A stretch of DNA of 64,000 nt from an uncultured Christensenellaceae bacterium (GCA_910585195.1 CAJUCX010000004.1:46230-110229), one strand, 5' to 3'; shown: positions 8,484-16,850, counted from the stretch's first letter. Numbers and translations: made by a program. Notes: generated by a model not told the origin, from the sequence alone.

Positions 8484-8513
8484 TTGACAACAGTATGTCA
8501 GTATTGTTAAAAT
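8484..8513 (+). promoter_or_regulatory. Promoter and candidate operator of the WYL regulator
   Basis: Perfect TTGACA (8484-8489), then TAAAAT (8508-8513) with an 18-bp spacer, or TTAAAA with 17. An imperfect inverted repeat AACAGTA-N6-TATTGTT (8489-8508, 6 of 7 matches) fills the spacer, a natural site for autoregulation. The -10 ends 6 nt before the ATG, which predicts a leaderless mRNA. Confidence 0.7.
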
Positions 8514-8519
8514 AATTTT

Positions 8520-9437
8520 ATGAAAAACGATATTTTATACGGAATTATGCTGACGCTTTTGGTAAACAAAAAAAGCACGGCAAAAGAACTTGCCGCAAAA
8601 TACGAAATGAGCGTACGCACTATTTATCGCTATTTGGATACGTTAAACCAAGCGGGCGTGCCGATCGTTTCTTATGCAGGTACAAAAGGTGGCGTATCGA
8701 TAGCAGACAACTTCAAACTAGACAAAACCTTTTTTACCAAGCAGGAATATGAACGCATTTTGACAAGTCTTGCAAGTTTCGACCAATTATCCGACGGCGA
8801 CGGAAACAGACACATCATAGACAAATTCAAATCCATGTCGCAGTGCAATGAAATGCGTTACGTATTACAAAGCGACAAACTGTTTGTAAACGCGCCTGTT
8901 GCCGACAACATTAAACACAAACTGTCTGCCTTTCAGGAAGCGGTATATCAAAACAAAATTTGCAAAATCGTCTATCACTCGCGCAAAGGCGAAATAACGG
9001 AAAGAACAATTCTGCCCCATGCGTTTGCCTTTAACGACGGTCAGTGGTACGTTTATGCTTACTGCAACACGAGAGAAGATTTCAGACTATTCAAAATTTC
9101 GCGCGTATATACCGTCATTGTTACGGAAGAAACCTTTGCGCCTATGCCTCTGCCTGAAATAAAAACAGCGGAAGATACATTGTCTGATAAAATGGTAGAA
9201 ATTTCTCTTACAGTGCAAGATAAATGCCGCCTCGACGTTGAAGAATGGCTCGGCATAGAAAGCGTAACAAAAAGCGGAGAAAATTACTTTGCGCAATCCA
9301 AACAAATATACAATGATGACTTGATTTCAAAACTGATGAGTTTCGGCGACGGAATACGCATACTTTCTCCTGCCGAAATTAAAGAAGATGTAAAACGCCG
9401 TTTGCAAAATGCATTGAAAGTTTTAGAGCAAGAATAA
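8520..9437 (+). CDS. HTH-WYL transcriptional regulator (YafY/DeoR-like)
   Basis: 305-residue DNA-binding regulator. The N-terminal winged helix-turn-helix (residues 1-60) contains AKELAAKYEMSVRTIYRYLDTL. The WYL domain spans about 140-215, with the segment GQWYVYAYCNTREDFRLFKISRV holding the family's aromatic and basic ligand-contact positions. A WCX-like C-terminal region follows. These proteins sense small molecules or nucleic-acid-derived ligands and often control neighbouring genes, including defence and stress genes. There is no Shine-Dalgarno; a strong promoter with its -10 six nt before ATG implies leaderless translation. The divergent gene at 8082-8444 is the likely target. Confidence 0.88.
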   Translation: MKNDILYGIMLTLLVNKKSTAKELAAKYEMSVRTIYRYLDTLNQAGVPIVSYAGTKGGVSIADNFKLDKTFFTKQEYERILTSLASFDQLSDGDGNRHIIDKFKSMSQCNEMRYVLQSDKLFVNAPVADNIKHKLSAFQEAVYQNKICKIVYHSRKGEITERTILPHAFAFNDGQWYVYAYCNTREDFRLFKISRVYTVIVTEETFAPMPLPEIKTAEDTLSDKMVEISLTVQDKCRLDVEEWLGIESVTKSGENYFAQSKQIYNDDLISKLMSFGDGIRILSPAEIKEDVKRRLQNALKVLEQE

Positions 9438-9546
9438 ATTTTTGACTATTAACAAAATACGAATAGATATTGCAACAATTAAATATCTCTGCTATTTTGG
9501 CATTTATAAATTCAGATTAAGTGCGTTCATTGAAATAAAAAAGTTA

Positions 9547-9586
9547 ACTCACACCGAAAGTTAAACACTTTCGGCGTGAGTTTTTA
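9547..9586. terminator. Bidirectional terminator between the WYL regulator and ddl
   Basis: 15-bp near-perfect stem (9547-9561 with 9567-9581, arms around ACTCACACCGAAAGT) with T-rich tails on both strands, between two converging genes. Confidence 0.85.
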
Positions 9587-9644
9587 TATAAAATAAAATC
9601 GAATATACCTATCTAAAAATTTATGCCATGCTATTAAGATTGCA

Positions 9645-10757
9645 TTACTTTTTACCTGTTGTCTTTCCGCTAAGCACGTTAGATTTATATAAATGTGTCA
9701 ATTCGTCCTTAATTTTTGCGGTTTTAATCGCTTCTTCGATTTGTATTTTCATAAGCATTTTGAAATCGAATCGGTCTTTCCACAAGTAAAACGCCATTGA
9801 GCCGGGTATTGTATTAAGTTCGTTTACGTAAACTTTGTCGGTCGCGTTGTCAAGCAAAAAGTCTATTCTTATCACGCCCTTGCAACCGAGCGCAATGTAG
9901 ATTTCCTTTGCCATACGAGCAATATCGTCTTTTTGTTTGCACTCAAAAGGAAACTGTCTTTTTACGTCTGCCATACCCTTTGCGCCGGACATATATTTAT
10001 CCTCAAACGACAAAAATTCGCTCCATGACATAGGTTTTTCCATAAGGCTGGTAAAGACGTTGCCGTCCTTGACAAAGGCGGAAATATTTACGTCGCAAAA
10101 ATCCGTAAGAGCCTTTTCCGCAAGCACTCGACAATCGAATTCGAACCCGACCCTCAAAGCCTTTTCAAGTTCCTCTCTGTTTTTGCAAACGGAAATGCCT
10201 ATGCTGGACCCTAAGTTTGACGGTTTTATTATTATAGGGTAGCCCAAAACTTCCGCACAATCGAGCGTTTCGTTCGGTTTGGTTTTGAAATTCATTTTAT
10301 CCAAACAAACGCTTTCCACAACGGGCACGCCCAAACCCTTCAAAAAATATTTGGCGGTTATTTTGTCCATACCCACCGCGCTTGCGGTAACTCCGCAGGA
10401 AGTATACGGTATTTTAGACAACTCCAACAACCCCTGCACGCAGCCGTCTTCTCCGTAAACACCGTGAAAACACAAAACAGCGACGTCTGCTTTACACAAA
10501 GGTTTGAGTTTGTTTTTATTTTTTAAGTAAAGCGTATCGTCATTTGGCAGCAATACCGCTTCTTTAAGCCTGTTTAACTTTTTTTCGTCGCAAAAATCTT
10601 TGGGTTGCGGCATATCCTCGGCAATGAGCCATCTGCCGTCCTTTGCCAAATAAACTTCGGTTACGTTTCCGTCAAGTACTGCGGCAGTCTGCTTTGCCGT
10701 AACTATCGAAATATCGTGTTCACAACTTCTTCCGCCATACATTAAAATTAAGTTCAT
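9645..10757 (-). CDS. ddl: D-alanine--D-alanine ligase
   Basis: ATP-grasp enzyme (370 residues) making D-Ala-D-Ala for the cell-wall pentapeptide. Visible family motifs are GGRSCEHDIS at the N-terminus, HGVYGEDG, PSNLGSSIGIS in the ATP-binding domain, and the metal-binding RIDFLL and NELNTIPG near the C-terminus. The omega-loop region reads FEDKYMSGAKG, resembling D-Ala ligases (EAKY) more than vancomycin-resistance D-Ala-D-Lac ligases, so no resistance role is implied. The RBS is CGGAG about 9 nt upstream. It lies 178 bp downstream of murF, which uses its product, and probably belongs to the same transcription unit. Confidence 0.93.
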   Translation of the reverse strand: MNLILMYGGRSCEHDISIVTAKQTAAVLDGNVTEVYLAKDGRWLIAEDMPQPKDFCDEKKLNRLKEAVLLPNDDTLYLKNKNKLKPLCKADVAVLCFHGVYGEDGCVQGLLELSKIPYTSCGVTASAVGMDKITAKYFLKGLGVPVVESVCLDKMNFKTKPNETLDCAEVLGYPIIIKPSNLGSSIGISVCKNREELEKALRVGFEFDCRVLAEKALTDFCDVNISAFVKDGNVFTSLMEKPMSWSEFLSFEDKYMSGAKGMADVKRQFPFECKQKDDIARMAKEIYIALGCKGVIRIDFLLDNATDKVYVNELNTIPGSMAFYLWKDRFDFKMLMKIQIEEAIKTAKIKDELTHLYKSNVLSGKTTGKK

Positions 10758-10935
10758 ATATCTACACTCCGATTTTCAATTTCTTTTACAGTGATTTATA
10801 AAGTTGTTAAAATTTTTATGCAACGGGCTTTGTTTAATAAATTTACTTTTAGAAACAAATTTACGCTATACAACTGCCATTAACAATTTTCATAGAAAAC
10901 TTTTCAATCTCCAAAAATTTGCAACGCATATGATT

Positions 10936-12429
10936 TCATTTGGAATAATTGTCCGGTAAGTCGTTGGAAAATAAAATTACGTCTCCCGTTCTTGAAAAAC
11001 CGCCTATCTTCTTTACCGCATCGTCTATGTCGGCGCACAAAAAGATTTTGTCTTTGTCAAAGCCCCCTTCGGTAAGCCCTGCCTGTATGTAGTTGCTGTT
11101 TAACCCGACCAACATTGCATAATCGCAAGACTTTGCCATTAACAAACCTATTTGCCTGTTTAACGACTCCGTCTCTTTGCCCGCGTCTACAATACCCGAC
11201 GCAATGACAAACTTTTGACCTTCAAAACATCGCAAAACTTTGAAACTTTCTTCCACACCGCGGATATTTGCGTTGTAACTGTCGTCCAAAATAAATACGC
11301 CGTTTGCCCCTTTGATAAGTTGTAATCTGTGCGGCGCATAATCCACGCCGTCTACCCCTGCAATAATCTCTTCGTCCGAAAATCCCAAAAACAATGCTAT
11401 TGCAATACACAAACAAAGATTCGACACGTTGTGTCTGCCCAAAAGTTTAGTTTTGCACTTAAACTCTTTGCCGTTTGTTTTAACTACAAATACACTGCCG
11501 TCTTTGTCGCAAGAAACGTCGTCGTAAGAAACTTCCGCATTTTCCCCAGAAACAATGACCTGTCGCGCAATTTGCGGAAGATTTTGCAAATAATCGCAAT
11601 CGCCGTTGATGAACACCGCCGCGTCTTGCTTTGCATTTTGCACAATCTCGAATTTTGTCGCTATTACGTTTTCTATACTGCCGAATGTTTCCATATGCTG
11701 CGGAGCAATGCCCGTTATTACAGCCACGTCGGGCGTTGCAATATAGCAAAGCTCTGCAATATCGCCCTTATGCCTTGCGCCCATTTCGCAAATAAAAAAA
11801 TCCACTCCGTCCAAATCCGTTTCGTTAATGGTTTTTACTATACCCATAGGAGTGTTAAAACTTGACGGAGTTTTTACGACGTTATATTTTACAGACAAAA
11901 TATCGTAAAGAATATTTTTTACGCTTGTTTTGCCATAACTGCCGGTAATCGCAATTATTTTTAAGCCGCTATGCTCTTTAAGTTTAATTTTTGCCCTTTC
12001 TCTAAACTTTGCCTTAATGCAAATTTCCATCGGCGCGTTAACCGCGTTTGCGCACAGCACTACAAACGGCAGCAATAAAAATACAGCAGGGTTAAACGCA
12101 AACGCAACGGCAAGCAAAAAAATCCACTGCGTAACGAGCAAACGCTTTACTCTCGGAGTAAATCTCAACGGCGTTTTTTTCTTTTCCGTAAGATATTTTA
12201 CAGCCAAGGCAATAGTCAACACAGCGTGAACGTACAGCCAAACGGAGTTGAACACAAAATAGCAAAGCAAACTTACCGCAAAAAACACGAAAGCAACTGC
12301 GGAAAAATCAGTCTTGTAATATTTGAAAAAATTTTTGTCGGCTTTGTAGCCGTTCAGTTGCAAAAAACTGTCCGCCTTTAATATGCAAAAGCAATAAAGC
12401 ACGGAAAAAATAATATTGTAAGCAATCAT
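10936..12429 (-). CDS. murF: MurF-type Mur ligase with a membrane-embedded N-terminus
   Basis: Adds D-Ala-D-Ala to UDP-MurNAc-tripeptide. The central Mur ligase domain begins near residue 160, with the P-loop ITGSYGKTS, then SFNTPMG, EMGARHKGDI and PQHMETFG. The C-terminal ligase domain includes APHRLQLI and DDSYNANIRGVEESF, typical of MurF. The N-terminal ~135 residues are strongly hydrophobic with about four predicted membrane segments and replace the usual UDP-binding domain of MurF. The 497-residue length fits this addition. Its start overlaps the upstream hydrolase stop by 4 bases (ATGA), indicating translational coupling; ddl follows. A MurT-like or other Mur ligase role is less likely given the ddl neighbour. 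Confidence 0.85.
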   Translation of the reverse strand: MIAYNIIFSVLYCFCILKADSFLQLNGYKADKNFFKYYKTDFSAVAFVFFAVSLLCYFVFNSVWLYVHAVLTIALAVKYLTEKKKTPLRFTPRVKRLLVTQWIFLLAVAFAFNPAVFLLLPFVVLCANAVNAPMEICIKAKFRERAKIKLKEHSGLKIIAITGSYGKTSVKNILYDILSVKYNVVKTPSSFNTPMGIVKTINETDLDGVDFFICEMGARHKGDIAELCYIATPDVAVITGIAPQHMETFGSIENVIATKFEIVQNAKQDAAVFINGDCDYLQNLPQIARQVIVSGENAEVSYDDVSCDKDGSVFVVKTNGKEFKCKTKLLGRHNVSNLCLCIAIALFLGFSDEEIIAGVDGVDYAPHRLQLIKGANGVFILDDSYNANIRGVEESFKVLRCFEGQKFVIASGIVDAGKETESLNRQIGLLMAKSCDYAMLVGLNSNYIQAGLTEGGFDKDKIFLCADIDDAVKKIGGFSRTGDVILFSNDLPDNYSK

Positions 12430-13172
12430 ACCACACCGAAAAAGTTTTTTACCACTCTGTCAAACAGCAAAAAATCGTCCAGATAAGAAAAATGACCTGC
12501 CCCGTTAATCAAGACAAGTCCGCTGTTTTCAATCAAACGATTGAGTTTTTTTGCCATATACAACGGAGTGTCTTTATCTTCACTGCCCCACACGAGCAGC
12601 GTCTCCGCCTTTGTGTTTTTTGCTTCTCTCTCCAAAAAATCGTTTACAACCTTTACAAAGGTCCTTTGCATAACGCCGTCCAACTGCTTGAAATCGCTGC
12701 TGCCGAATTTTGAAAGTCTGTTGCTTTTCATAAGCCCTAGTTTTACCAAACGCTTGCAAATTTTGTAACGCAATACTCTCAACTTCTTTTTAAGGCTGAA
12801 CTTTGGTTTCATACCTGCTGCATCGCACAGCACTATTTTTTGTACAATATCGGGGTATCCGTCTGCCAAAATAAGCGACACCCTGCCGCCGAAACTGTGC
12901 CCAATTAACCATACGCTTTGTATGCCGAGTGCGTCCAAAAATTTTTTGGTCATTGCCGCATACCAATAAGTATCCGCGCCGTCGGCAGGCAAATCGCTTT
13001 TGCCAAAGCCCCAAAAATCCAATGCGACAACCCGAAAGCATTTTTTTAGACTGTTAAAAACAGGGGCGAAACTTTCATTGTTTCCACCCCATCCGTGCAA
13101 CAGCAAAACCGTTGTTCCGCTTCCTTCGTCTTTATAAAAAGTATCGAACCCGTCGATATTGACAACGCTCAA
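12426..13172 (-). CDS. Alpha/beta hydrolase coupled to murF
   Basis: 248-residue hydrolase with HGWGGN (oxyanion region, about 26-31), nucleophile Ser in IGHSFGG (about 94), acid in WGSEDKDTP and His in GAGHFSYLD near the C-terminus, so the triad looks complete. No signal peptide; the substrate is unknown. The start is a TTG at 13172 because no ATG exists in the N-terminal region and AGGAG precedes it by 4 nt. Its stop overlaps the murF start, so the two proteins are made together; a role in cell-wall precursor or lipid chemistry is only inference. Confidence 0.8.
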   Translation of the reverse strand: MSVVNIDGFDTFYKDEGSGTTVLLLHGWGGNNESFAPVFNSLKKCFRVVALDFWGFGKSDLPADGADTYWYAAMTKKFLDALGIQSVWLIGHSFGGRVSLILADGYPDIVQKIVLCDAAGMKPKFSLKKKLRVLRYKICKRLVKLGLMKSNRLSKFGSSDFKQLDGVMQRTFVKVVNDFLEREAKNTKAETLLVWGSEDKDTPLYMAKKLNRLIENSGLVLINGAGHFSYLDDFLLFDRVVKNFFGVV

Positions 13173-13240
13173 ATTGCTCCTTTGCTTCTGTTAAAAAATC
13201 GGCTTAAATATTACAAACGCGCACCGTCGCTGCGATTTAT

Positions 13241-13672
13241 TTAATTAACAGAAAGCCACATTATTTCGGCATCTTCGCCGTGATAGTAACCTTTTCTTAC
13301 CCCTGCCGTTTCAAACCCTGTTTTTTTATAAAGATTTTTAGCGGCGGAATTATTTGCATTTACTTCCAAAGTAAATTTATATATGCCATTCGTTTTGCAA
13401 TAACTTATAAGGCAATTTATAAGTTTTTGCGCAATGCCCTGCCGTCTATACTCAGGCAAAACCGCAACGTTATTTATATCGGCTTCGTCCAAAATTGTTT
13501 TGACGCAAACATAACCTACAACTTTGTTTCCGTCTTTTGCGCCGAAAAATACGGAGCCCGACTTAAACTCGCTTTCAAGCATATTAAAGTTCCACGCGTC
13601 TTTGCCGAAACATTGCCTTTCAATCTCGCAAAGGTCTTGCAGGCTGTCCGAGGACAAAATACCGAAAGTCAT
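13241..13672 (-). CDS. rimI: RimI-family protein N-acetyltransferase
   Basis: GNAT enzyme of 143 residues. The acetyl-CoA loop is PEYRRQGIAQKLI (about residues 73-85), preceded by the INNVAVLP strand and followed by LEVNANNSAAKNLYKKTGF, all typical of RimI. RimI acetylates the N-terminus of ribosomal protein S18 in enterobacteria; in Bacillota the substrate is less certain. The start overlaps the tsaB stop by 4 bases, and the tsaE-tsaB-rimI order is the standard one. AGGAAGGAAG with upstream GGAGG supports the ATG. Confidence 0.9.
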   Translation of the reverse strand: MTFGILSSDSLQDLCEIERQCFGKDAWNFNMLESEFKSGSVFFGAKDGNKVVGYVCVKTILDEADINNVAVLPEYRRQGIAQKLINCLISYCKTNGIYKFTLEVNANNSAAKNLYKKTGFETAGVRKGYYHGEDAEIMWLSVN

Positions 13673-14232
13673 CTTCCTTCCTCCGCCTGACTCTTCCTGA
13701 TATACAACGGCTCCAACTCATCGCAAAAGTCGCCGTTTGTTACTTTTTCATCAATAAGCGAAATAAATTTTTGCGTATAGTCGGTTTCGTTGTCAAAAAT
13801 TATTTCTCTTTCACAAACAGGTTTTTCCGTAAAATGAGCCGCTTGACTTGCAGGTTTGCCGTCAATAAAATTTTGACAGTAATAACCGCGGTTATCTGGC
13901 ACAAGCACTGCTATTCGTTTCCCTTCATTGTATGCCAATATCTCAAAAGTGTTGACAGATATCAATTTTTGGGGACGTGCCAAGCAAAAACCTTTTATCG
14001 TTGCAATGCCGACGCGTATGCCGGTAAACGACCCGACGCCGACGTTGCAGGCGTAAGCGTCCAAATCTGCAAAGCATAAATTTGACTGTTTCATAAGTTT
14101 GTCAATCTGCTCGTTCAAAATTATGCTGTGATTCAAATTGCAGTCTTTGTTAAATACGGCATTCCACTTTTCGTTATGTTTTAAGGCGACTGTCAAATGC
14201 TTGCCGGTAGTGTCTATTGCAAGTATATTCAT
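13669..14232 (-). CDS. tsaB: TsaB, tRNA t6A biosynthesis protein
   Basis: Inactive ASKHA-fold partner of TsaD in threonylcarbamoyl-adenosine (t6A37) formation on ANN-decoding tRNAs. The N-terminus MNILAIDTTGK and the GVGSFTGIRVGIATIKG segment (about residues 65-81) are diagnostic. At 187 residues it is shorter than the ~230 of many TsaB proteins; the C-terminal part looks compact but complete. It overlaps rimI and tsaE by 4 bases each. TsaD and TsaC are not in this window. Confidence 0.92.
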   Translation of the reverse strand: MNILAIDTTGKHLTVALKHNEKWNAVFNKDCNLNHSIILNEQIDKLMKQSNLCFADLDAYACNVGVGSFTGIRVGIATIKGFCLARPQKLISVNTFEILAYNEGKRIAVLVPDNRGYYCQNFIDGKPASQAAHFTEKPVCEREIIFDNETDYTQKFISLIDEKVTNGDFCDELEPLYIRKSQAEEGR

Positions 14233-14636
14233 TCTACGATAATTTTCCTTTTATTTTCATCTAACTTTTGTATATCGACCTTTATCGTCTTTTCGGGCAA
14301 CAGTCCTGCTATGTTTTTCCACCACTCGATAAGACAGACGGAATCTGCCCGACCGAAAAATTCGTCAAGTCCCAACACTTCCGCTTCGGTTTCGTCAATG
14401 CGATAAAAATCGAAATGATTGAGTTTAAGCCTTCCGTCGTAACCGTTGTGTATGGCAAAAGTAGGACTGGTTACTTCCTGCGCAATGCCGAGTCCCTTTG
14501 CCACGCCTTTTGCAAACACCGTTTTTCCCGCGCCGAGTTCTCCGCCCAAAAGCACCACCTCGCCGCCGACAAAAGTCTTTGCGATTTTTTCCGCCAAATT
14601 AAGCGTTTCTTCAAATCCGTCAGTAAAATAAATCAT
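14229..14636 (-). CDS. tsaE: TsaE, tRNA t6A biosynthesis ATPase
   Basis: Small P-loop ATPase (135 residues) driving the TsaB-TsaD cycle. It shows Walker A GELGAGKT (about 33-40), SPTFAIHNGY, HFDFYRI and the CLIEWW motif. It is first in the tsaE-tsaB-rimI operon. There is no Shine-Dalgarno before the ATG. A strong promoter (14673-14701) predicts a 5' UTR of about 30 nt made only of a 7-bp hairpin and a U-rich stretch that touches the AUG, so translation initiation or read-through may be regulated. Confidence 0.93.
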   Translation of the reverse strand: MIYFTDGFEETLNLAEKIAKTFVGGEVVLLGGELGAGKTVFAKGVAKGLGIAQEVTSPTFAIHNGYDGRLKLNHFDFYRIDETEAEVLGLDEFFGRADSVCLIEWWKNIAGLLPEKTIKVDIQKLDENKRKIIVE

Positions 14637-14670
14637 AAAAATAAAGGCTTAAAAACTAATTTCAGCCTTT
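14637..14670 (-). promoter_or_regulatory. tsaE: Hairpin plus U tract forming the whole tsaE leader
   Basis: On the minus strand AAAGGCT (14664-14670) pairs with AGCCTTT (14643-14649) across a 14-nt loop; ATTTTT then runs directly into the ATG. From the predicted start (~14666) the RNA would open with GGCT of the stem itself. It resembles an intrinsic terminator placed between promoter and start codon. Confidence 0.5.
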
Positions 14671-14672
14671 TT

Positions 14673-14701
14673 ATTATACCTTTATTTGTTTGCTTTTGCA
14701 A
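14673..14701 (-). promoter_or_regulatory. Promoter of tsaE-tsaB-rimI
   Basis: TTGCAA (14696-14701) and perfect TATAAT (14673-14678), 17-bp spacer, minus strand. Confidence 0.8.
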
Positions 14702-14794
14702 CTGCTGAAACAGTTGCCATTTTGCCTTATTTGTTTTTGTTGTTTTCAATAACGATGCATTAACGGCAAATTAAAAATCTTTTTGTAAATACAC

Positions 14795-14824
14795 AAAGCC
14801 GTTCGAGTTTAATCAAACGGCTTT
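14795..14824 (-). terminator. Hairpin downstream of ribU, probable weak terminator
   Basis: 9-bp stem AAAGCCGTT/AACGGCTTT, 23 bases past the ribU stop; the following minus-strand tail is only moderately T-rich (GTGTATTT). Confidence 0.5.
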
Positions 14825-14846
14825 GGTAAAAAATTGATTTAATATT

Positions 14847-15557
14847 TTACAAATGCAAAACAGGACTTACACGCTTATAGAGCAAGAATGTCAGCAACGC
14901 CGTGATAGAAAGTCGCAACAGGTTGAACGGCGCAACACCCAAAAACAAATAATATGCATAAAAATTTTGCAAAGTTACGTCGGCATACAGCGGTCTTACG
15001 ATATTAAGCAATACCTCCCAGTTGCCGCCGAAAAAGAGTTGCACGTAAGTAGGTATAAGCACCAGCCAATTTACCAAAATCGACAGCACAACGTTGCAGG
15101 CAACGCCCACAATCAACCCAATAAAGGCGCCCTTTTTGTTTTTATACTTTTTGTAAATTAAAGAGGCCGGCAACACTATCGCAATGCCCAACAGCAAGTC
15201 GGACAGTTCTCCAACACAGGCGGTTGTGGTAAAAGGCAGTTTTATAAGGCACTTAATTACGATTATTGCGCAACCGGCAATCGGCCCCATAGAAAACCCA
15301 CCCAAAAGAGCCGGTAGTTCGGAAAACTGCACGTCCAAAAACGACGGAAACAGCATCGGCAGCGGAAACTTTACCCACATATAAAGCACAAACGACAATG
15401 CGGAAAGTATCGCGATTTTTGCCAGCGTCTTTGTTGTTACCTTTGCCGTAAGTTTGCCGTGCTTTTTATTGTCGGCAGTACGGTTAAATTCGGCATCGGG
15501 CTGCTCTGCGGCAACGGCAATGTCTGCAAACTTTTTTTCTTCTTTGTTTTGTTCCAT
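14847..15557 (-). CDS. ribU: Riboflavin ECF transporter S component RibU
   Basis: Integral membrane substrate-binding protein for riboflavin uptake through an ECF transporter. After a charged N-terminal tail of about 55 residues, around six hydrophobic segments follow; the block PSFLDVQFSELPALLGGFSMGP is typical of RibU, and KLPFTTTACVGELSDLLLG follows. The ATP-binding and T components are not in this window. The start at 15557 is chosen because AAGGAGG lies 8 nt upstream; a longer ORF to 15614 would start inside the riboswitch terminator. An FMN riboswitch and terminator upstream confirm the flavin role. Confidence 0.92.
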   Translation of the reverse strand: MEQNKEEKKFADIAVAAEQPDAEFNRTADNKKHGKLTAKVTTKTLAKIAILSALSFVLYMWVKFPLPMLFPSFLDVQFSELPALLGGFSMGPIAGCAIIVIKCLIKLPFTTTACVGELSDLLLGIAIVLPASLIYKKYKNKKGAFIGLIVGVACNVVLSILVNWLVLIPTYVQLFFGGNWEVLLNIVRPLYADVTLQNFYAYYLFLGVAPFNLLRLSITALLTFLLYKRVSPVLHL

Positions 15558-15591
15558 AATTTTTTCCTCCTTGAACGTATTAGACACAATG

Positions 15592-15625
15592 ACAAGAAGA
15601 AAAGCCCCTAACAAAAGTTAGGGGC
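15592..15625 (-). terminator. Riboswitch-controlled terminator before ribU
   Basis: Perfect 9-bp stem GCCCCTAAC/GTTAGGGGC (15604-15612 with 15617-15625) followed on the minus strand by TTTTCTTCTT. It lies between the FMN aptamer and ribU, so high FMN should stop transcription here. Confidence 0.9.
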
Positions 15626-15672
15626 AGATAAAACAGATTGTTTCGCATAAGGCGCGAAATATATATCTTGCC

Positions 15673-15785
15673 ATTCTTTTCTCATCCAGACTATACTGTC
15701 GGTGCGGGAATTTCACCCGACTCCTGCGCCGAAACGCTCACGGACTTTTACCGTCGGTAAGGACTTACACCTTGCCCCAAAGAAT
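15673..15785 (-). promoter_or_regulatory. FMN riboswitch (RFN element)
   Basis: The minus strand shows the conserved RFN blocks in order: GGGGCAAGGTG, then ACCGACGGT and AGTCCGTGAGC, then CAGGAGTCGGGTGAAATTCC and ACCGACAGTATAGTCTGGATG. The P1 helix is formed by ATTCTTT and AAAGAAT at the two ends. It controls ribU through the terminator at 15604-15625. Confidence 0.95.
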
Positions 15786-15797
15786 TTATCTGTATAT

Positions 15798-15825
15798 ATT
15801 ATAGCACCAAAATATAAATTGTCAA
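15798..15825 (-). promoter_or_regulatory. Promoter of the FMN riboswitch-ribU unit
   Basis: Perfect TTGACA (15820-15825) and TATAAT (15798-15803), 16-bp spacer, with TGC before the -10 (extended). The start would be near 15791, just ahead of P1. Confidence 0.85.
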
Positions 15826-15889
15826 AGATTTTTAATGATTATGCGTTTTGCATTGCTTTATATAAACCGCAACAAAACTTGCGTTTGCA

Positions 15890-16312
15890 TTAAAGATACT
15901 TCGAAATAATTTTGTCGAGTTGATTTGGATATTTTTTTTGTAGATATCTGTAAACGTCAATCAAACTATCGCCTTCGTCCAACCGCTTGCGCGCGTCCTT
16001 CAAAATAAGAGTTTCCTGCAAATTTGTGGTGATATAAACCCTGTCTATCTCAGGCGCGATTTGCTTTACGCCCTCTTCGATTTCCGCAATATATTTATCG
16101 TTGTCGCTTTTTAAGATAATGCCCTTTGTTCTTATGCCCAGCAGACAATATTTGCCGAAAGTTACGCAAGTGGCTTCAGCCGTATTGGCGTGATTTTCCA
16201 CAAAAAACAAAATTTCGTTTTCTTTAGTGTTGTCTGCCGCGTTTACGGGCTGAGTAATGCCGCATATCAAAATCAAAAACGTCAAAATAACGAAACATAA
16301 ACGCCTTTTCAT
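15890..16312 (-). CDS. Secreted small protein, possibly YhcN/YlaJ-like
   Basis: 140 residues with a clear signal peptide (MKRRLCFVILTFLILICGIT) and a probable signal peptidase I site after VNA (about 25). The mature part has alternating strands and helices (CVTFGKYCLLGIRTKGI, IAEIEEGVKQIAPEIDRVYITT, LQETLILKDARKRLDEG) that resemble the spore-associated YhcN/YlaJ domain, but the match is by eye and weak. There is no canonical lipobox. AGGTGA precedes the ATG. If YhcN-like, the organism may be a spore former; that is an inference. Confidence 0.55.
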   Translation of the reverse strand: MKRRLCFVILTFLILICGITQPVNAADNTKENEILFFVENHANTAEATCVTFGKYCLLGIRTKGIILKSDNDKYIAEIEEGVKQIAPEIDRVYITTNLQETLILKDARKRLDEGDSLIDVYRYLQKKYPNQLDKIISKYL

Positions 16313-16565
16313 ATTTTCACCTATCTAATATCAAAAAATTTTTCGTTTATACAATTTTCAACCAAATGCACCGTCAAATTATACATAGCACTTAAATACC
16401 GCTGAATACGCCTAGCAGTCGATAATATTTTTATCGTAAAATATGCTTTAGAATTACCTTCGCTTTTAGTATCTGCATAGTCTCCAAAAAAATTCGTAAA
16501 TTTCCTTTTTCTTCCAAAATTTTTTATGATATTTAAGTTACATTAAAAACGGGGTGAAAAGAATT

Positions 16566-16742
16566 ATGGTTGCAGACTTTATAATTGCAGTTTGCGCAAT
16601 AGGCATTTTGATTTGCGCGATTTATATCGTTTATCAAGCGAAAAAACTTAAATATGAAAAGCGTTTGGAAAAATTACACAGCATTGCCGAAGAGAAACAA
16701 ACCAACGACGACGTATATGCCAGCATAGAAGAAGAAATTTGA
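16566..16742 (+). CDS. Small single-pass membrane protein, 58 residues
   Basis: Not recognised. One N-terminal membrane helix (ADFIIAVCAIGILICAIYIVY) is followed by a basic segment (KKLKYEKRLEKL) and an acidic tail, consistent with an N-out, C-in anchor. The ATG at 16566 is preferred because GGGGTGA lies 9 nt upstream; an in-frame GTG at 16554 overlaps that ribosome binding site. It stands alone and converges on the TIGR04076 gene. Confidence 0.65.
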   Translation: MVADFIIAVCAIGILICAIYIVYQAKKLKYEKRLEKLHSIAEEKQTNDDVYASIEEEI

Positions 16743-16792
16743 AAACGTTTTATAAACAATAATCACTAAACAAAACTCAATAGTATTTACAA

Positions 16793-16833
16793 AAACCCCC
16801 TAGATACCAAACCGTATCTCGGGGGTTTATTTT
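16793..16833. terminator. Bidirectional terminator
   Basis: Stem AAACCCCC-TAGATAC with GTATCTC-GGGGGTTT (16793-16807 with 16814-16828), T-rich on both sides, between convergent genes. Confidence 0.85.
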
Positions 16834-16850
16834 AGTTTCACAAAAAAGTT

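Noticed and set aside
9645..10757. Vancomycin-resistance D-Ala-D-Lac ligase
   Set aside because: The omega-loop region reads FEDKYMSG, resembling D-Ala-D-Ala ligases, and no vanH or vanX is nearby.
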